Under the pieces are notes generated by a model, which was given only the letters and a program-made list of their open reading frames with translations, was not told the origin of the DNA and did no database searches. Shown here one piece after another: positions 7,138 through 13,528 of a DNA stretch of 21,951 nt. The translations under genes were made by a program, and so were the position numbers. The DNA lies in assembly GCA_023389175.1 (NCBI GenBank), contig JAEWEW010000299.1, positions 1-21,951 of the forward strand, in the 5' to 3' direction. The DNA comes from Pseudomonadota bacterium. GTDB lineage: Bacteria; Pseudomonadota; Gammaproteobacteria; Burkholderiales; Burkholderiaceae_E. Position 1 is the first letter of the stretch. Each line of letters begins with the position of its first letter.

Positions 7138-7146
7138 GGTTAACGC
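7126..7146. repeat. Perfect 7-7-7 palindrome over the stop of the FAD oxidoreductase gene
   Basis: GCGTTAA (7126-7132) and TTAACGC (7140-7146) are exact inverted copies separated by seven bases that include the TGA stop at 7135-7137. The site lies 44 bp upstream of the hemolysin-family start. Its T/A-centred symmetry in GC-rich DNA suggests an operator (for instance for the LysR protein, T-N11-A at 7130-7142). It could also act as a weak hairpin between the two genes. Confidence 0.4.
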
Positions 7147-7156
7147 TGCGTCGATA

Positions 7157-7186
7157 CGCTCCCTCCTGTCTACACAGGCAGGAGCG
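7157..7186 (+). promoter_or_regulatory. Leader hairpin that may sequester the SD of the hemolysin-family gene
   Basis: Bases 7157-7169 and 7174-7186 are 13-nt inverted arms (11 of 13 pairs) around a CTAC loop. The right arm contains AGGAG (7180-7184), which sits five bases before the ATG at 7190 and is its only good Shine-Dalgarno sequence. In mRNA the stem would hide this site and lower translation of the first gene of the five-gene operon unless it is opened. This is read directly from sequence; the regulatory role is inferred. Confidence 0.5.
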
Positions 7187-7189
7187 TGC

Positions 7190-7801
7190 ATGCCAGTTCA
7201 CCAGGTCGCGGCCGAGCCGGTCATCCCGGTTGACGACGAGCGACTGACGATTCTCGGGCCCGGGGCGGCCGGCAGGAGCCGCGTCGAGCAGTTCATCCGC
7301 ACCGTATACGCCAGGCAATACGACGCCCGCGTTGCGGAGTTCGCGCCGGTGCTGGTGGCGCGCACGCGTGCAGGCGAGATCGTCGCCGCTGCCGGGTACC
7401 GGCGTGCCACCGAGGCGCTCTTCCTGGAGCAGTATCTCGACCATCCGATCGAGACCTATCTGGGCGCGCGCGATCCGGTGGACCGGCAGTGCATCGCGGA
7501 GGTCGGTCACCTGAGCGCCAGCCTGCCCGGAGAGGGTCGCCGCCTGATGGTGCAGATCGCAGCTCACCTCGCCACGCTGGGCATCGACTGGGTTGCCAGC
7601 ACCGTCACGATCGAGTTGCGGCGGTTGATGTACCGGCTCGGCCTGGGCGTCACCTGCCTCGCGCCGGCCCGCCCTGAGCGCTTGCGGCCGGCCGCCACGG
7701 CCTGGGGCCGCTACTACGAGCATCGGCCCCTGGTCATGGCGGGTCACCTGCCATCGTCCCTGCGGCGTCTGCAGCGCACGGGCCCGGGGGACGACCGATG
7801 A
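7190..7801 (+). CDS. Thermostable hemolysin (delta-VPH) family protein, GNAT/LuxI-like acyltransferase candidate
   Basis: A 203-residue protein matching the 'thermostable hemolysin' family. It shows VEQFIRTVYARQYDA (32-46), an F-A-P-x-L strand (51-55), ALFLEQYLDHPIE (76-88), IAEVGHLSAS (102-111), a YRLGL turn and WGRYYEHRPLVMAG (172-185). The family name comes from a Vibrio protein. There is no signal peptide and no membrane-lytic segment here, and the layout recalls N-acyltransferases such as LuxI-type acyl-amino-acid synthases. It is the first gene of a five-gene set; its stop overlaps the next start (ATGA, 7798-7801). The company of an acid-activating enzyme, a di-metal oxidase and a reductase argues for a biosynthetic job rather than a toxin. 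The family call is fairly firm; the function is inferred. Confidence 0.83.
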   Translation: MPVHQVAAEPVIPVDDERLTILGPGAAGRSRVEQFIRTVYARQYDARVAEFAPVLVARTRAGEIVAAAGYRRATEALFLEQYLDHPIETYLGARDPVDRQCIAEVGHLSASLPGEGRRLMVQIAAHLATLGIDWVASTVTIELRRLMYRLGLGVTCLAPARPERLRPAATAWGRYYEHRPLVMAGHLPSSLRRLQRTGPGDDR

Positions 7802-9225
7802 TCGCCGGGTTCTTCCAACGACTCGCGGCCAGGCCTTCCGCTGCCGTCGCGGTGCAGGCCGGCCGCGAGGTCATGAGCTTCGGCGACCTGCTGGAACAGG
7901 TGGAGGCTCGCGCGACGCGCCTGGACCGCGATGGGGTGCGCGTTCTCGCGAGCCGGCTCGACAATGGGCCCGAATGGATCGTCAGCGACCTCGCGGCGCT
8001 CCGCGCGGCCGTGGTGCACGTGCCGATACCGGGCTTCTTCACCGAAGGCCAGCATCGCCATGTCATGGCCGCGACGGGGGCCGATGCATTGATCGCCTCG
8101 CGACCCGGCGGCGTGCTGCTCGAGCGTCATCCTTCCCGGCCGTTGCTCATGCCGGAAGGCACGTCGAAGGTCACCTTCACCTCGGGAACCACCGGCGCGC
8201 CGAAGGGCGTCTGCCTGTCCGCCGAGGCGCAACTCGGCGTGGCGAGCGCGCTGGTTGCAGCGACGTCCGGACTCGGGATCGAGCGCCACCTCTGCGCGCT
8301 GCCGCTGCCGATACTCCTCGAGAATGTCGCGGGCATGCTCGCACCGTTGCTCGAAGGCGCGACGGTCATCGCGCCGCCCCTGGCCGAAGTCGGCATGTCG
8401 GGATCATCGGGATTCGATCCCGCGACGTTGCATGCCGCCGTGCAGAGATACCACGCGCAAAGCGTCGTGGTCCTGCCCCAGATGCTCCGCGGCTGGGTGG
8501 ACTGGCTGCGGCGGACGGGCACGTCCGCGCCCCGGTCGCTGCGCCTGGTTGCGGTGGGCGGCGCGAAGGTCGGCAAGGAGACCGTGCTCGCGGCCCGGGC
8601 CGCGGGACTGCCCGCGTACGAAGGCTACGGCCTGTCCGAGGGTGCATCGGTCCAGACCCTCAATCTCCCGGGAAGCGACCGGCCCGGCAGCGTCGGCCGC
8701 GCCCTGCCCCACGCGAGGCTGCGGGTGGCAGGGGACGGCGAGATCGAGATTTCCGGAACCCTCTTCCTCGGCTATCTCGGTGCAGCCGACAAGCCCCACC
8801 CGGGTGCGTGGTGGCGCTCCGGTGACATCGGCAGCATCGACCCGGATGGATTCGTCCATGTCCACGGCCGCAAGGATGCGGTGATCGTCACCAGCTTCGG
8901 CCGCAACGTCAGTCCCGAGTGGGTCGAGTCGATCCTGCAGTCACAAGGCTGCATCGCCGGGTCGGTCGTGCTCGGCGCCGGCCAGCCGCGGCTCGGCGCC
9001 GTCCTCTGGCCGGCCAGGTCGGATACCGCCGAGGAAGACCTGGCGGCGGCAGTTGCCCGCGCCAACCGGCAGCTGCCCGACTATGCGCAGGTCGGGCACT
9101 GGACCCGGAGCCGACACGAGCTGAGCGCGGCCGCGGGCCTCGCCACGGCCAACGGGCGGCCGCGCCGCGATCGGATCGCGGCACTCTACGCCGATGAAAT
9201 CTTCCCATCCATGGAGCACGAATGA
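7798..9225 (+). CDS. AMP-binding (ANL superfamily) acid-activating enzyme
   Basis: A 475-residue adenylate-forming enzyme, shorter than typical acyl-CoA synthetases (500-560). It shows the phosphate loop FTSGTTGAPKG (127-137), the aromatic motif YEGYGLSEG (274-282), RSGDIG (340-345) and the hinge GRKD (357-360). The C-terminal catalytic motif reads NGRPRRD (452-458), so the usual Lys of NGK is Arg454. It should activate a carboxylic acid as its AMP ester; whether CoA, an amine or a partner protein receives the acyl group is unknown, and no carrier protein gene is nearby. Its start overlaps the hemolysin-family gene and its stop overlaps the di-metal enzyme gene (both ATGA), so the three are made together. 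Confidence 0.92.
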   Translation: MIAGFFQRLAARPSAAVAVQAGREVMSFGDLLEQVEARATRLDRDGVRVLASRLDNGPEWIVSDLAALRAAVVHVPIPGFFTEGQHRHVMAATGADALIASRPGGVLLERHPSRPLLMPEGTSKVTFTSGTTGAPKGVCLSAEAQLGVASALVAATSGLGIERHLCALPLPILLENVAGMLAPLLEGATVIAPPLAEVGMSGSSGFDPATLHAAVQRYHAQSVVVLPQMLRGWVDWLRRTGTSAPRSLRLVAVGGAKVGKETVLAARAAGLPAYEGYGLSEGASVQTLNLPGSDRPGSVGRALPHARLRVAGDGEIEISGTLFLGYLGAADKPHPGAWWRSGDIGSIDPDGFVHVHGRKDAVIVTSFGRNVSPEWVESILQSQGCIAGSVVLGAGQPRLGAVLWPARSDTAEEDLAAAVARANRQLPDYAQVGHWTRSRHELSAAAGLATANGRPRRDRIAALYADEIFPSMEHE

Positions 9226-9899
9226 CCTTCTTCGAACAGCTGGTCGCCCAGACCGAATCCGAGCGCAACGCGCTGCAGGCGATCCCGATCGTGCAGGAAT
9301 GCCTCGCGGGCCAGGTGTCGCTGCCGAGCTATGTCGCCTTCCTGACCCAGGCCTATCACCACGTCAGCCAGACCGTTCCACTGATGCGAGCCTGCCGCTG
9401 GGCATTGCCGTCACGCCTCGCGTGGATGCAGCCGGCTCTCGACGAATACATCCGGGAGGAGGCAGGCCACGACCGCTGGATCCTCGACGACTTGCGTGCC
9501 TGCGGCGTGCCGCGTCAGGCGGCAATCGCCGCCGGGCCCGCCTTCGAGACCGAGGTGATGGTCGCCTACGCATTCGACACGATCCATCGCGGCCATCCGC
9601 TCGGGTTCTTCGGAATGGTGCATGTGCTCGAGGGCACGAGCGTCGCCCTCGCCCTGCGCGCGGCGGAACGGATCCAGCAGACGCTACGACTGCCATCCGA
9701 AGCGCTGCGCTATCTTCGCTCGCACAGCGAGCTGGACCAGGATCACACCGCCCGATTCGCCGAGCTCATGGACCGACTGGACGATCCGCGTGACCAGCAG
9801 GCCGTCGTGCATGGGGCACGAAGCTTCTATCGTCTCTACGGCGCCATCCTGGGCGGCCTGCCGCGGCCAACCGTGGCCGCCGGCAGGGAAGCAGCATGA
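9222..9899 (+). CDS. TenA / heme-oxygenase-like di-metal enzyme
   Basis: A 225-residue all-helical protein of the TenA/PqqC/heme-oxygenase-like fold. It keeps a plausible di-metal ligand set: H46/H47 (YHHV), E79-E80-x-x-H83 (IREEAGH), E137 (HVLEGTS), and H168xxxD172xxH175 (SHSELDQDH). Relatives (UndA, CADD, BesC-type oxidases) use iron and O2 for oxidative cleavage or N-oxygenation of fatty or amino acids. Others in the fold are thiaminases, but the Cys nucleophile context of TenA is not evident. ATGA overlaps on both sides lock it between the acid-activating enzyme and the reductase. The substrate is probably the acid or acyl product handled by that enzyme, which is inferred. Confidence 0.85.
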   Translation: MTFFEQLVAQTESERNALQAIPIVQECLAGQVSLPSYVAFLTQAYHHVSQTVPLMRACRWALPSRLAWMQPALDEYIREEAGHDRWILDDLRACGVPRQAAIAAGPAFETEVMVAYAFDTIHRGHPLGFFGMVHVLEGTSVALALRAAERIQQTLRLPSEALRYLRSHSELDQDHTARFAELMDRLDDPRDQQAVVHGARSFYRLYGAILGGLPRPTVAAGREAA

Positions 9900-10789
9900 G
9901 ATTGTCGGCCGTCTCCGCCGTGGTCACCGGTGCAGCCGGTGGCATCGGTACGCCGCTTTGCCGCCGGCTGCTGGCGGCGGGGGCGCGCGTCCTGATGGTG
10001 GGGCGCGATGCGGGCCGGTTGAGCGCCCTCGCGCGCGAGCTTGCAGCCACTCCCATGCCGGCCCCTCCCGGCTCCCGCGCCGCCGGCCGTGGGCCGGAGC
10101 CGGCAGGCTGTCCGGATGCGGCGCGTGACCGGGTCGACGTGCTGGCCGTCGACCTGACCGCGCCGGGTGCCCGCCTGGCGGTCCGGGATGCCGCATTCGC
10201 GCGGCGGGTCAACGTGCTGGTCAACGGAGCGGCCATCCCGAGCTTCGGCCCATTCGAGTCTTTGGACGACGAGCACCTGCAGCGCGTGATCGCCACCGAC
10301 CTGGTTGCGCCCATCGCCTTGACCCGCCTGCTCCTGCCGGTGCTGAGTACCGGATCCGAGGCCGCCATCCTGAACATCGGCTCGACGCTCGGCAGCATCG
10401 GCATGCCCGGCTTCACGGTATACGGCGCCGCCAAGTCGGGCATGCGGGCCTTCTCCGAGGCATTGCGGCGCGAGCTTGCGGAGACCGGGGTCCGGGTCCA
10501 GTTCCTCGGCGCCCGTGCAACCCGGACGGACTTCAACGACGCCCGCGTCGCGGCGTTCAACCGGTCCACCGGAACGCGATGCGACCTGCCGGACAAGGTC
10601 GCGGCGGCGGCGGTGGACCTGCTGGAGAGCGGCCGCGCCGTGCGGTTCATCGGCATGCCGGAGAGGCTGCTCGTGCCGCTCAACGGACTGGCGCCGGCGT
10701 GGCTGGACCGCGGCTTCCGGCTTCACCGCCGCGCGCTTGCGCGCGACGAGGTCGCCCCTGCAATCGAACCATCGAAGGAATTCGAATGA
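9896..10789 (+). CDS. Short-chain dehydrogenase/reductase (SDR)
   Basis: A 297-residue classical SDR. The cofactor loop is TGAAGGIG (11-18), the NGA motif appears in LVNGAAIPSFG, and the catalytic triad is S163, Y176 and K180 (YGAAK). Arg at the end of beta-2 (VGRD) suggests NADPH. A Pro/Gly/Ala-rich insertion of about 25 residues (roughly 52-79) sits before the VDVLAVDL strand and is not usual for the family. The C-terminal 70 residues are extended with a basic, possibly membrane-associated helix (residues around 245-285). It would reduce a keto or aldehyde intermediate made by the preceding enzymes, which is inferred. ATGA overlaps join it to both neighbours. Confidence 0.92.
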   Translation: MRLSAVSAVVTGAAGGIGTPLCRRLLAAGARVLMVGRDAGRLSALARELAATPMPAPPGSRAAGRGPEPAGCPDAARDRVDVLAVDLTAPGARLAVRDAAFARRVNVLVNGAAIPSFGPFESLDDEHLQRVIATDLVAPIALTRLLLPVLSTGSEAAILNIGSTLGSIGMPGFTVYGAAKSGMRAFSEALRRELAETGVRVQFLGARATRTDFNDARVAAFNRSTGTRCDLPDKVAAAAVDLLESGRAVRFIGMPERLLVPLNGLAPAWLDRGFRLHRRALARDEVAPAIEPSKEFE

Positions 10790-11442
10790 AGCATCTCAAG
10801 GGATTCGGTCACCAGCTCCTGCTGGGCATGTTCCTCGCGACGGCAGCGCTGCCGGCATCCTCCGATCCGGTCGGAGACGAGGTCCGGAAGATCCAGCTCG
10901 GCTGGGAGCGGGCGACGTACCAGGCGCCGCTGCACGACCAGTCGAAGCTGCTCGAAGCCCTGGCGGAAGAAGCCAGGCAGGCAACGACGACCCATGCCGG
11001 CAAGGCGGAAGTGCTGATCTGGGAAGGTATCGTCCTCAGCTCGCTGGCAGGCGCCAAGGGAGGCCTGGGTGCGCTCGGCATCGCCAAGCGGGCCCGCACC
11101 CGCCTGGAGGAGGCGCTTCGCATCGATGACAAGGCCCTGGACGGCTCCGCCTACAACAGCCTGGGTGTCCTCTACTACAGGGTCCCCGGCTGGCCGATCG
11201 GCTTCGGGGACAAGCACAAGGCGGAATGGATGCTTCGCAAGGCACTGTCCATCAACCCGGACGGCATCGATCCCAACTACTTCTATGGCGACTTCCTGGT
11301 GTCGACCGGGAGGCCGTCCGAGGCGCTTGCCTATCTCGAGCATGCGCTCGCGGCCAAGCCGAGGCCGGGACGCGAGATCGCCGACGCCGGTCGCCGCGCC
11401 GAGGCCGCCGCCTTGCTGGAGAAGGCCCGCTCGCAGCTATGA
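10786..11442 (+). CDS. Secreted TPR-repeat protein (TatT-like)
   Basis: A 218-residue protein with an N-terminal signal sequence (basic start, hydrophobic 9-22, ALPASS cleavage region near 24-26). TPR-like helical repeats lie between about residues 55 and 215 (LDGSAYNSLGVLYYRV, HKAEWMLRKALSINPDGIDPNYFYGDFL, GRPSEALAYLEHALAAKP). The pattern resembles periplasmic TPR proteins such as the TatT component associated with some TRAP systems. The ATG was chosen because it overlaps the SDR stop (ATGA) and opens a clean signal peptide; the frame continues upstream inside the SDR gene without such a signal. As the last gene of the five-gene set it may scaffold or export the product. It overlaps the convergent kinase gene by six bases. 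Confidence 0.8.
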   Translation: MKHLKGFGHQLLLGMFLATAALPASSDPVGDEVRKIQLGWERATYQAPLHDQSKLLEALAEEARQATTTHAGKAEVLIWEGIVLSSLAGAKGGLGALGIAKRARTRLEEALRIDDKALDGSAYNSLGVLYYRVPGWPIGFGDKHKAEWMLRKALSINPDGIDPNYFYGDFLVSTGRPSEALAYLEHALAAKPRPGREIADAGRRAEAAALLEKARSQL

Positions 11443-12807
11443 CGAAGGCCGGGCCCGGCACAGCGTCGCCCGGAAGCCGCCACCGTCGGGGCGGTTGGCC
11501 AGCCTCAGCGCGAGGCCGTGCAGCGCCGCGATGCGGTCCACGATCGACAGACCGAGGCCGCTGCCGGCGGTCTCGGGCCCTCCGGCGCGGAAGAACCGCT
11601 CCTTGAGGCGCGGTATCAGCTCTTCCGCCACGCCGGCGCCTTCGTTGACCACGATGACCGCATCGGTGCGGCAAACGACCGTGACGCTCGACGACGGTGG
11701 CGAGTAGCGCACGGCATTGTCGAGCAGGTTGCGCAGCGCGGCGGTGATCAGTTCCGGACTCGCGAGCATCGGCAGCGTGTCGCTCGCGTCGGCGGTCCAG
11801 ACCACTTCCACAGTGGTCCCGCGCTGCTCCGCGAGGTCGAGAACCTCCGACAGCGCGTCGCCCACGACGCGGCACCAGTCGATGCGCTCCTCGAAGGCGG
11901 GCGATCGCATCGCGTCCACCCGGGACAACGCGAGCAGTTGCGAGACGACCCGGCTGGATCGCTCGATACCGGTCAGCATCAGGGCCGACGCCCTGGCCCG
12001 CTGCGCGGCGTCCGGCGAAGCGGCAGCAACCTCCCACTGCGAACGGATCGCCGCGATCGGGGTCCGGAGCTCGTGGGCCGCGTCGGCCGTGAACCGCCGT
12101 TCCTGCTCCAGGACGCCGGCGACGCGGCGGAACATCCGGTTGAGCGCCGTCACCAACGGCTTCAGTTCCTCGGGCAGCGAGTCGACCGGCAGCGGCCGGC
12201 GGTCATCGCTGCGCCGGCCTTCGATGTGACGCGCCAGCGCCTTCACCGGCGCCATGGTGCGGCGTACGCCGACATAGAGCACAGGCAGGAGGAGGGCCAG
12301 CATGAGCAGCCACGGCCCGACCTGGCCCAGCATCAGGTCGCGGATCAGCTCGTTGCGTTCGCCGACCCACTGACCGACCGCCACCGTCGCACCGACCGCG
12401 GGCACCTGCTGGTAATAGACGCGCCACGGACCGCGTGGATGGCGCAGCTCCTGGAACCCCGAGACTTCCGGCAGATACGGCAGATGCGGGCCGGCGATAC
12501 CGTCCTCGAACAGGATGCGTCCCCGGGCATCCCAGGCGCTGACCGACAGGTCGCCGAGCTCGGCTGCGCCGGATGCGGCGCTTGCCGGCAGCGGCAAGGC
12601 AGGCCTGGCCGACGGCGGCGTCGTGGCGGACCCGCCGGGATGGCTCGGCAGCAAGGCGGCCACCTGCCGCGCGAACCGAACCTGCTGTGTATCGAAGAGC
12701 TCGTTGATCTCCTGACGGGCCCCGAGCAGTCCGATCGCCAGCGCGATCAGCCACACCACCGGAGCGCCGATCAGCACGACCAGCAGCAGCCGGCGTTGCA
12801 GGCTCAC
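11437..12807 (-). CDS. Sensor histidine kinase (QseC/TctE type), second pair
   Basis: A 456-residue membrane kinase. TM1 is near 8-29, a periplasmic sensor spans about 30-163, and TM2 is near 164-182. A short HAMP-like linker follows, then the HisKA H-box FTADAAHELRTP with phospho-acceptor His245, and an ATPase domain with ALRNLLDNAVRYSP (N-box), NEGAGV (G1) and SGLGLSIV (G2). The N-terminus fits the 2CSK_N type seen in QseC/PmrB-like kinases. G1 has Asn where Asp is commonest; this variant occurs in CusS-like kinases. The start is GTG at 12807, overlapping the regulator stop (GTGA), so it is coupled to the upstream regulator. The 3' end overlaps the TPR gene tail to tail. Confidence 0.93.
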   Translation of the reverse strand: MSLQRRLLLVVLIGAPVVWLIALAIGLLGARQEINELFDTQQVRFARQVAALLPSHPGGSATTPPSARPALPLPASAASGAAELGDLSVSAWDARGRILFEDGIAGPHLPYLPEVSGFQELRHPRGPWRVYYQQVPAVGATVAVGQWVGERNELIRDLMLGQVGPWLLMLALLLPVLYVGVRRTMAPVKALARHIEGRRSDDRRPLPVDSLPEELKPLVTALNRMFRRVAGVLEQERRFTADAAHELRTPIAAIRSQWEVAAASPDAAQRARASALMLTGIERSSRVVSQLLALSRVDAMRSPAFEERIDWCRVVGDALSEVLDLAEQRGTTVEVVWTADASDTLPMLASPELITAALRNLLDNAVRYSPPSSSVTVVCRTDAVIVVNEGAGVAEELIPRLKERFFRAGGPETAGSGLGLSIVDRIAALHGLALRLANRPDGGGFRATLCRARPSS

Positions 12808-13466
12808 CTGGCCGGGCCCAGCGAGTATCCGAGGCCGCGAACCGTGCGGACGACGGAGGGAGCGGTCTTGCGCCTCAGGTGGTGGACGAAGACCTCGACG
12901 GTATTGCTGTCCGATTGCCGGCTCCAGTCGTACAGCTTGTCCTGGATCTGCGCCTTGGAGAAGACGCGAGTCGGATGGGCGAGCAGCAGCTCGAGCAGCG
13001 CTGTCTCGAAGGCCGTCAGGTCGACCACCCGCCCGTGCCAGGTGACCCGCCGCGATCCCGGATCGAATGCGAGCGGACCGTGCCGCCACACCGTCTCCAG
13101 CCGTCCGCTGCATCGCCTCAGCACCGCCCGCAGCCGTGCGGCGAGCTCGTCCATCGAGAGCGGCTTGACCAGGTAGTCGTCAGCGCCGGCATCCAGGCCG
13201 CCGATCCGGCAATCGACGCCGTCCCTGGCCGTGAGCACCAGCACCGGAAACGCCATGCGCTGCTCGCGCCATGACCGGAGCAGCTTCAGGCCGTCGCCGT
13301 CCGGAAGGCCGAGATCGAGGATGACGACGTCGTAGGTCGCACCGGAAGTCGCGAGCGCGGCATGGGCGGCTGTCCGGCTCCAGTCGACGGCCCAGCCGCG
13401 CAGCCTGAGCGACGCGGCCATGCCGTCGCCCAGGATCGGGTCGTCCTCCACCAGCAAGAGCCGCAT
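12804..13466 (-). CDS. OmpR/PhoB-family response regulator, second pair
   Basis: A 220-residue two-domain regulator. The receiver domain has acidic D8/D9, phospho-acceptor D51 (VVILDLGLP), T79 and K101 (DDYLVKPLS). A winged-helix domain of the trans_reg_C type fills residues 125-220, with the usual VRTVRGLGYSL ending. It is cognate to the kinase that overlaps its stop codon, judging by coupling. The ATG at 13466 gives the standard MRLLLVEDD start. It lies 62 bp after the other pair's kinase gene; that gap holds a short hairpin, so expression of the second pair may be partly separate. PmrA, QseB and TctD are the closest types by architecture. Confidence 0.94.
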   Translation of the reverse strand: MRLLLVEDDPILGDGMAASLRLRGWAVDWSRTAAHAALATSGATYDVVILDLGLPDGDGLKLLRSWREQRMAFPVLVLTARDGVDCRIGGLDAGADDYLVKPLSMDELAARLRAVLRRCSGRLETVWRHGPLAFDPGSRRVTWHGRVVDLTAFETALLELLLAHPTRVFSKAQIQDKLYDWSRQSDSNTVEVFVHHLRRKTAPSVVRTVRGLGYSLGPAR

Positions 13467-13481
13467 GCGCGAATAGGGCCT

Positions 13482-13496
13482 GGTCCGTCCCGGACC
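13482..13496 (-). other. Small GC-rich hairpin between the two two-component pairs
   Basis: GGTCCG (13482-13487) and CGGACC (13491-13496) form a perfect 6-bp stem with a three-base loop, 16 bases upstream of the second regulator's ATG. There is no T tract, so it is not a classic terminator. It could act as an attenuator, an mRNA-processing or RBS-access element, or be chance in GC-rich DNA. Confidence 0.3.
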
Positions 13497-13528
13497 GGAT
13501 GATCGGAGCCTGGAGGATAGCGACCCGC

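Noticed and set aside
7190..7801. A real haemolytic toxin
   Set aside because: No signal peptide, no amphipathic lytic segment, and genes on both sides are biosynthetic enzymes; the family name is historical.
11640..11665. The Asn in the NEGAGV G1 box as evidence for a dead kinase
   Set aside because: The same Asn variant occurs in CusS-like heavy-metal kinases, and the H-box, N-box and G2 box are intact.
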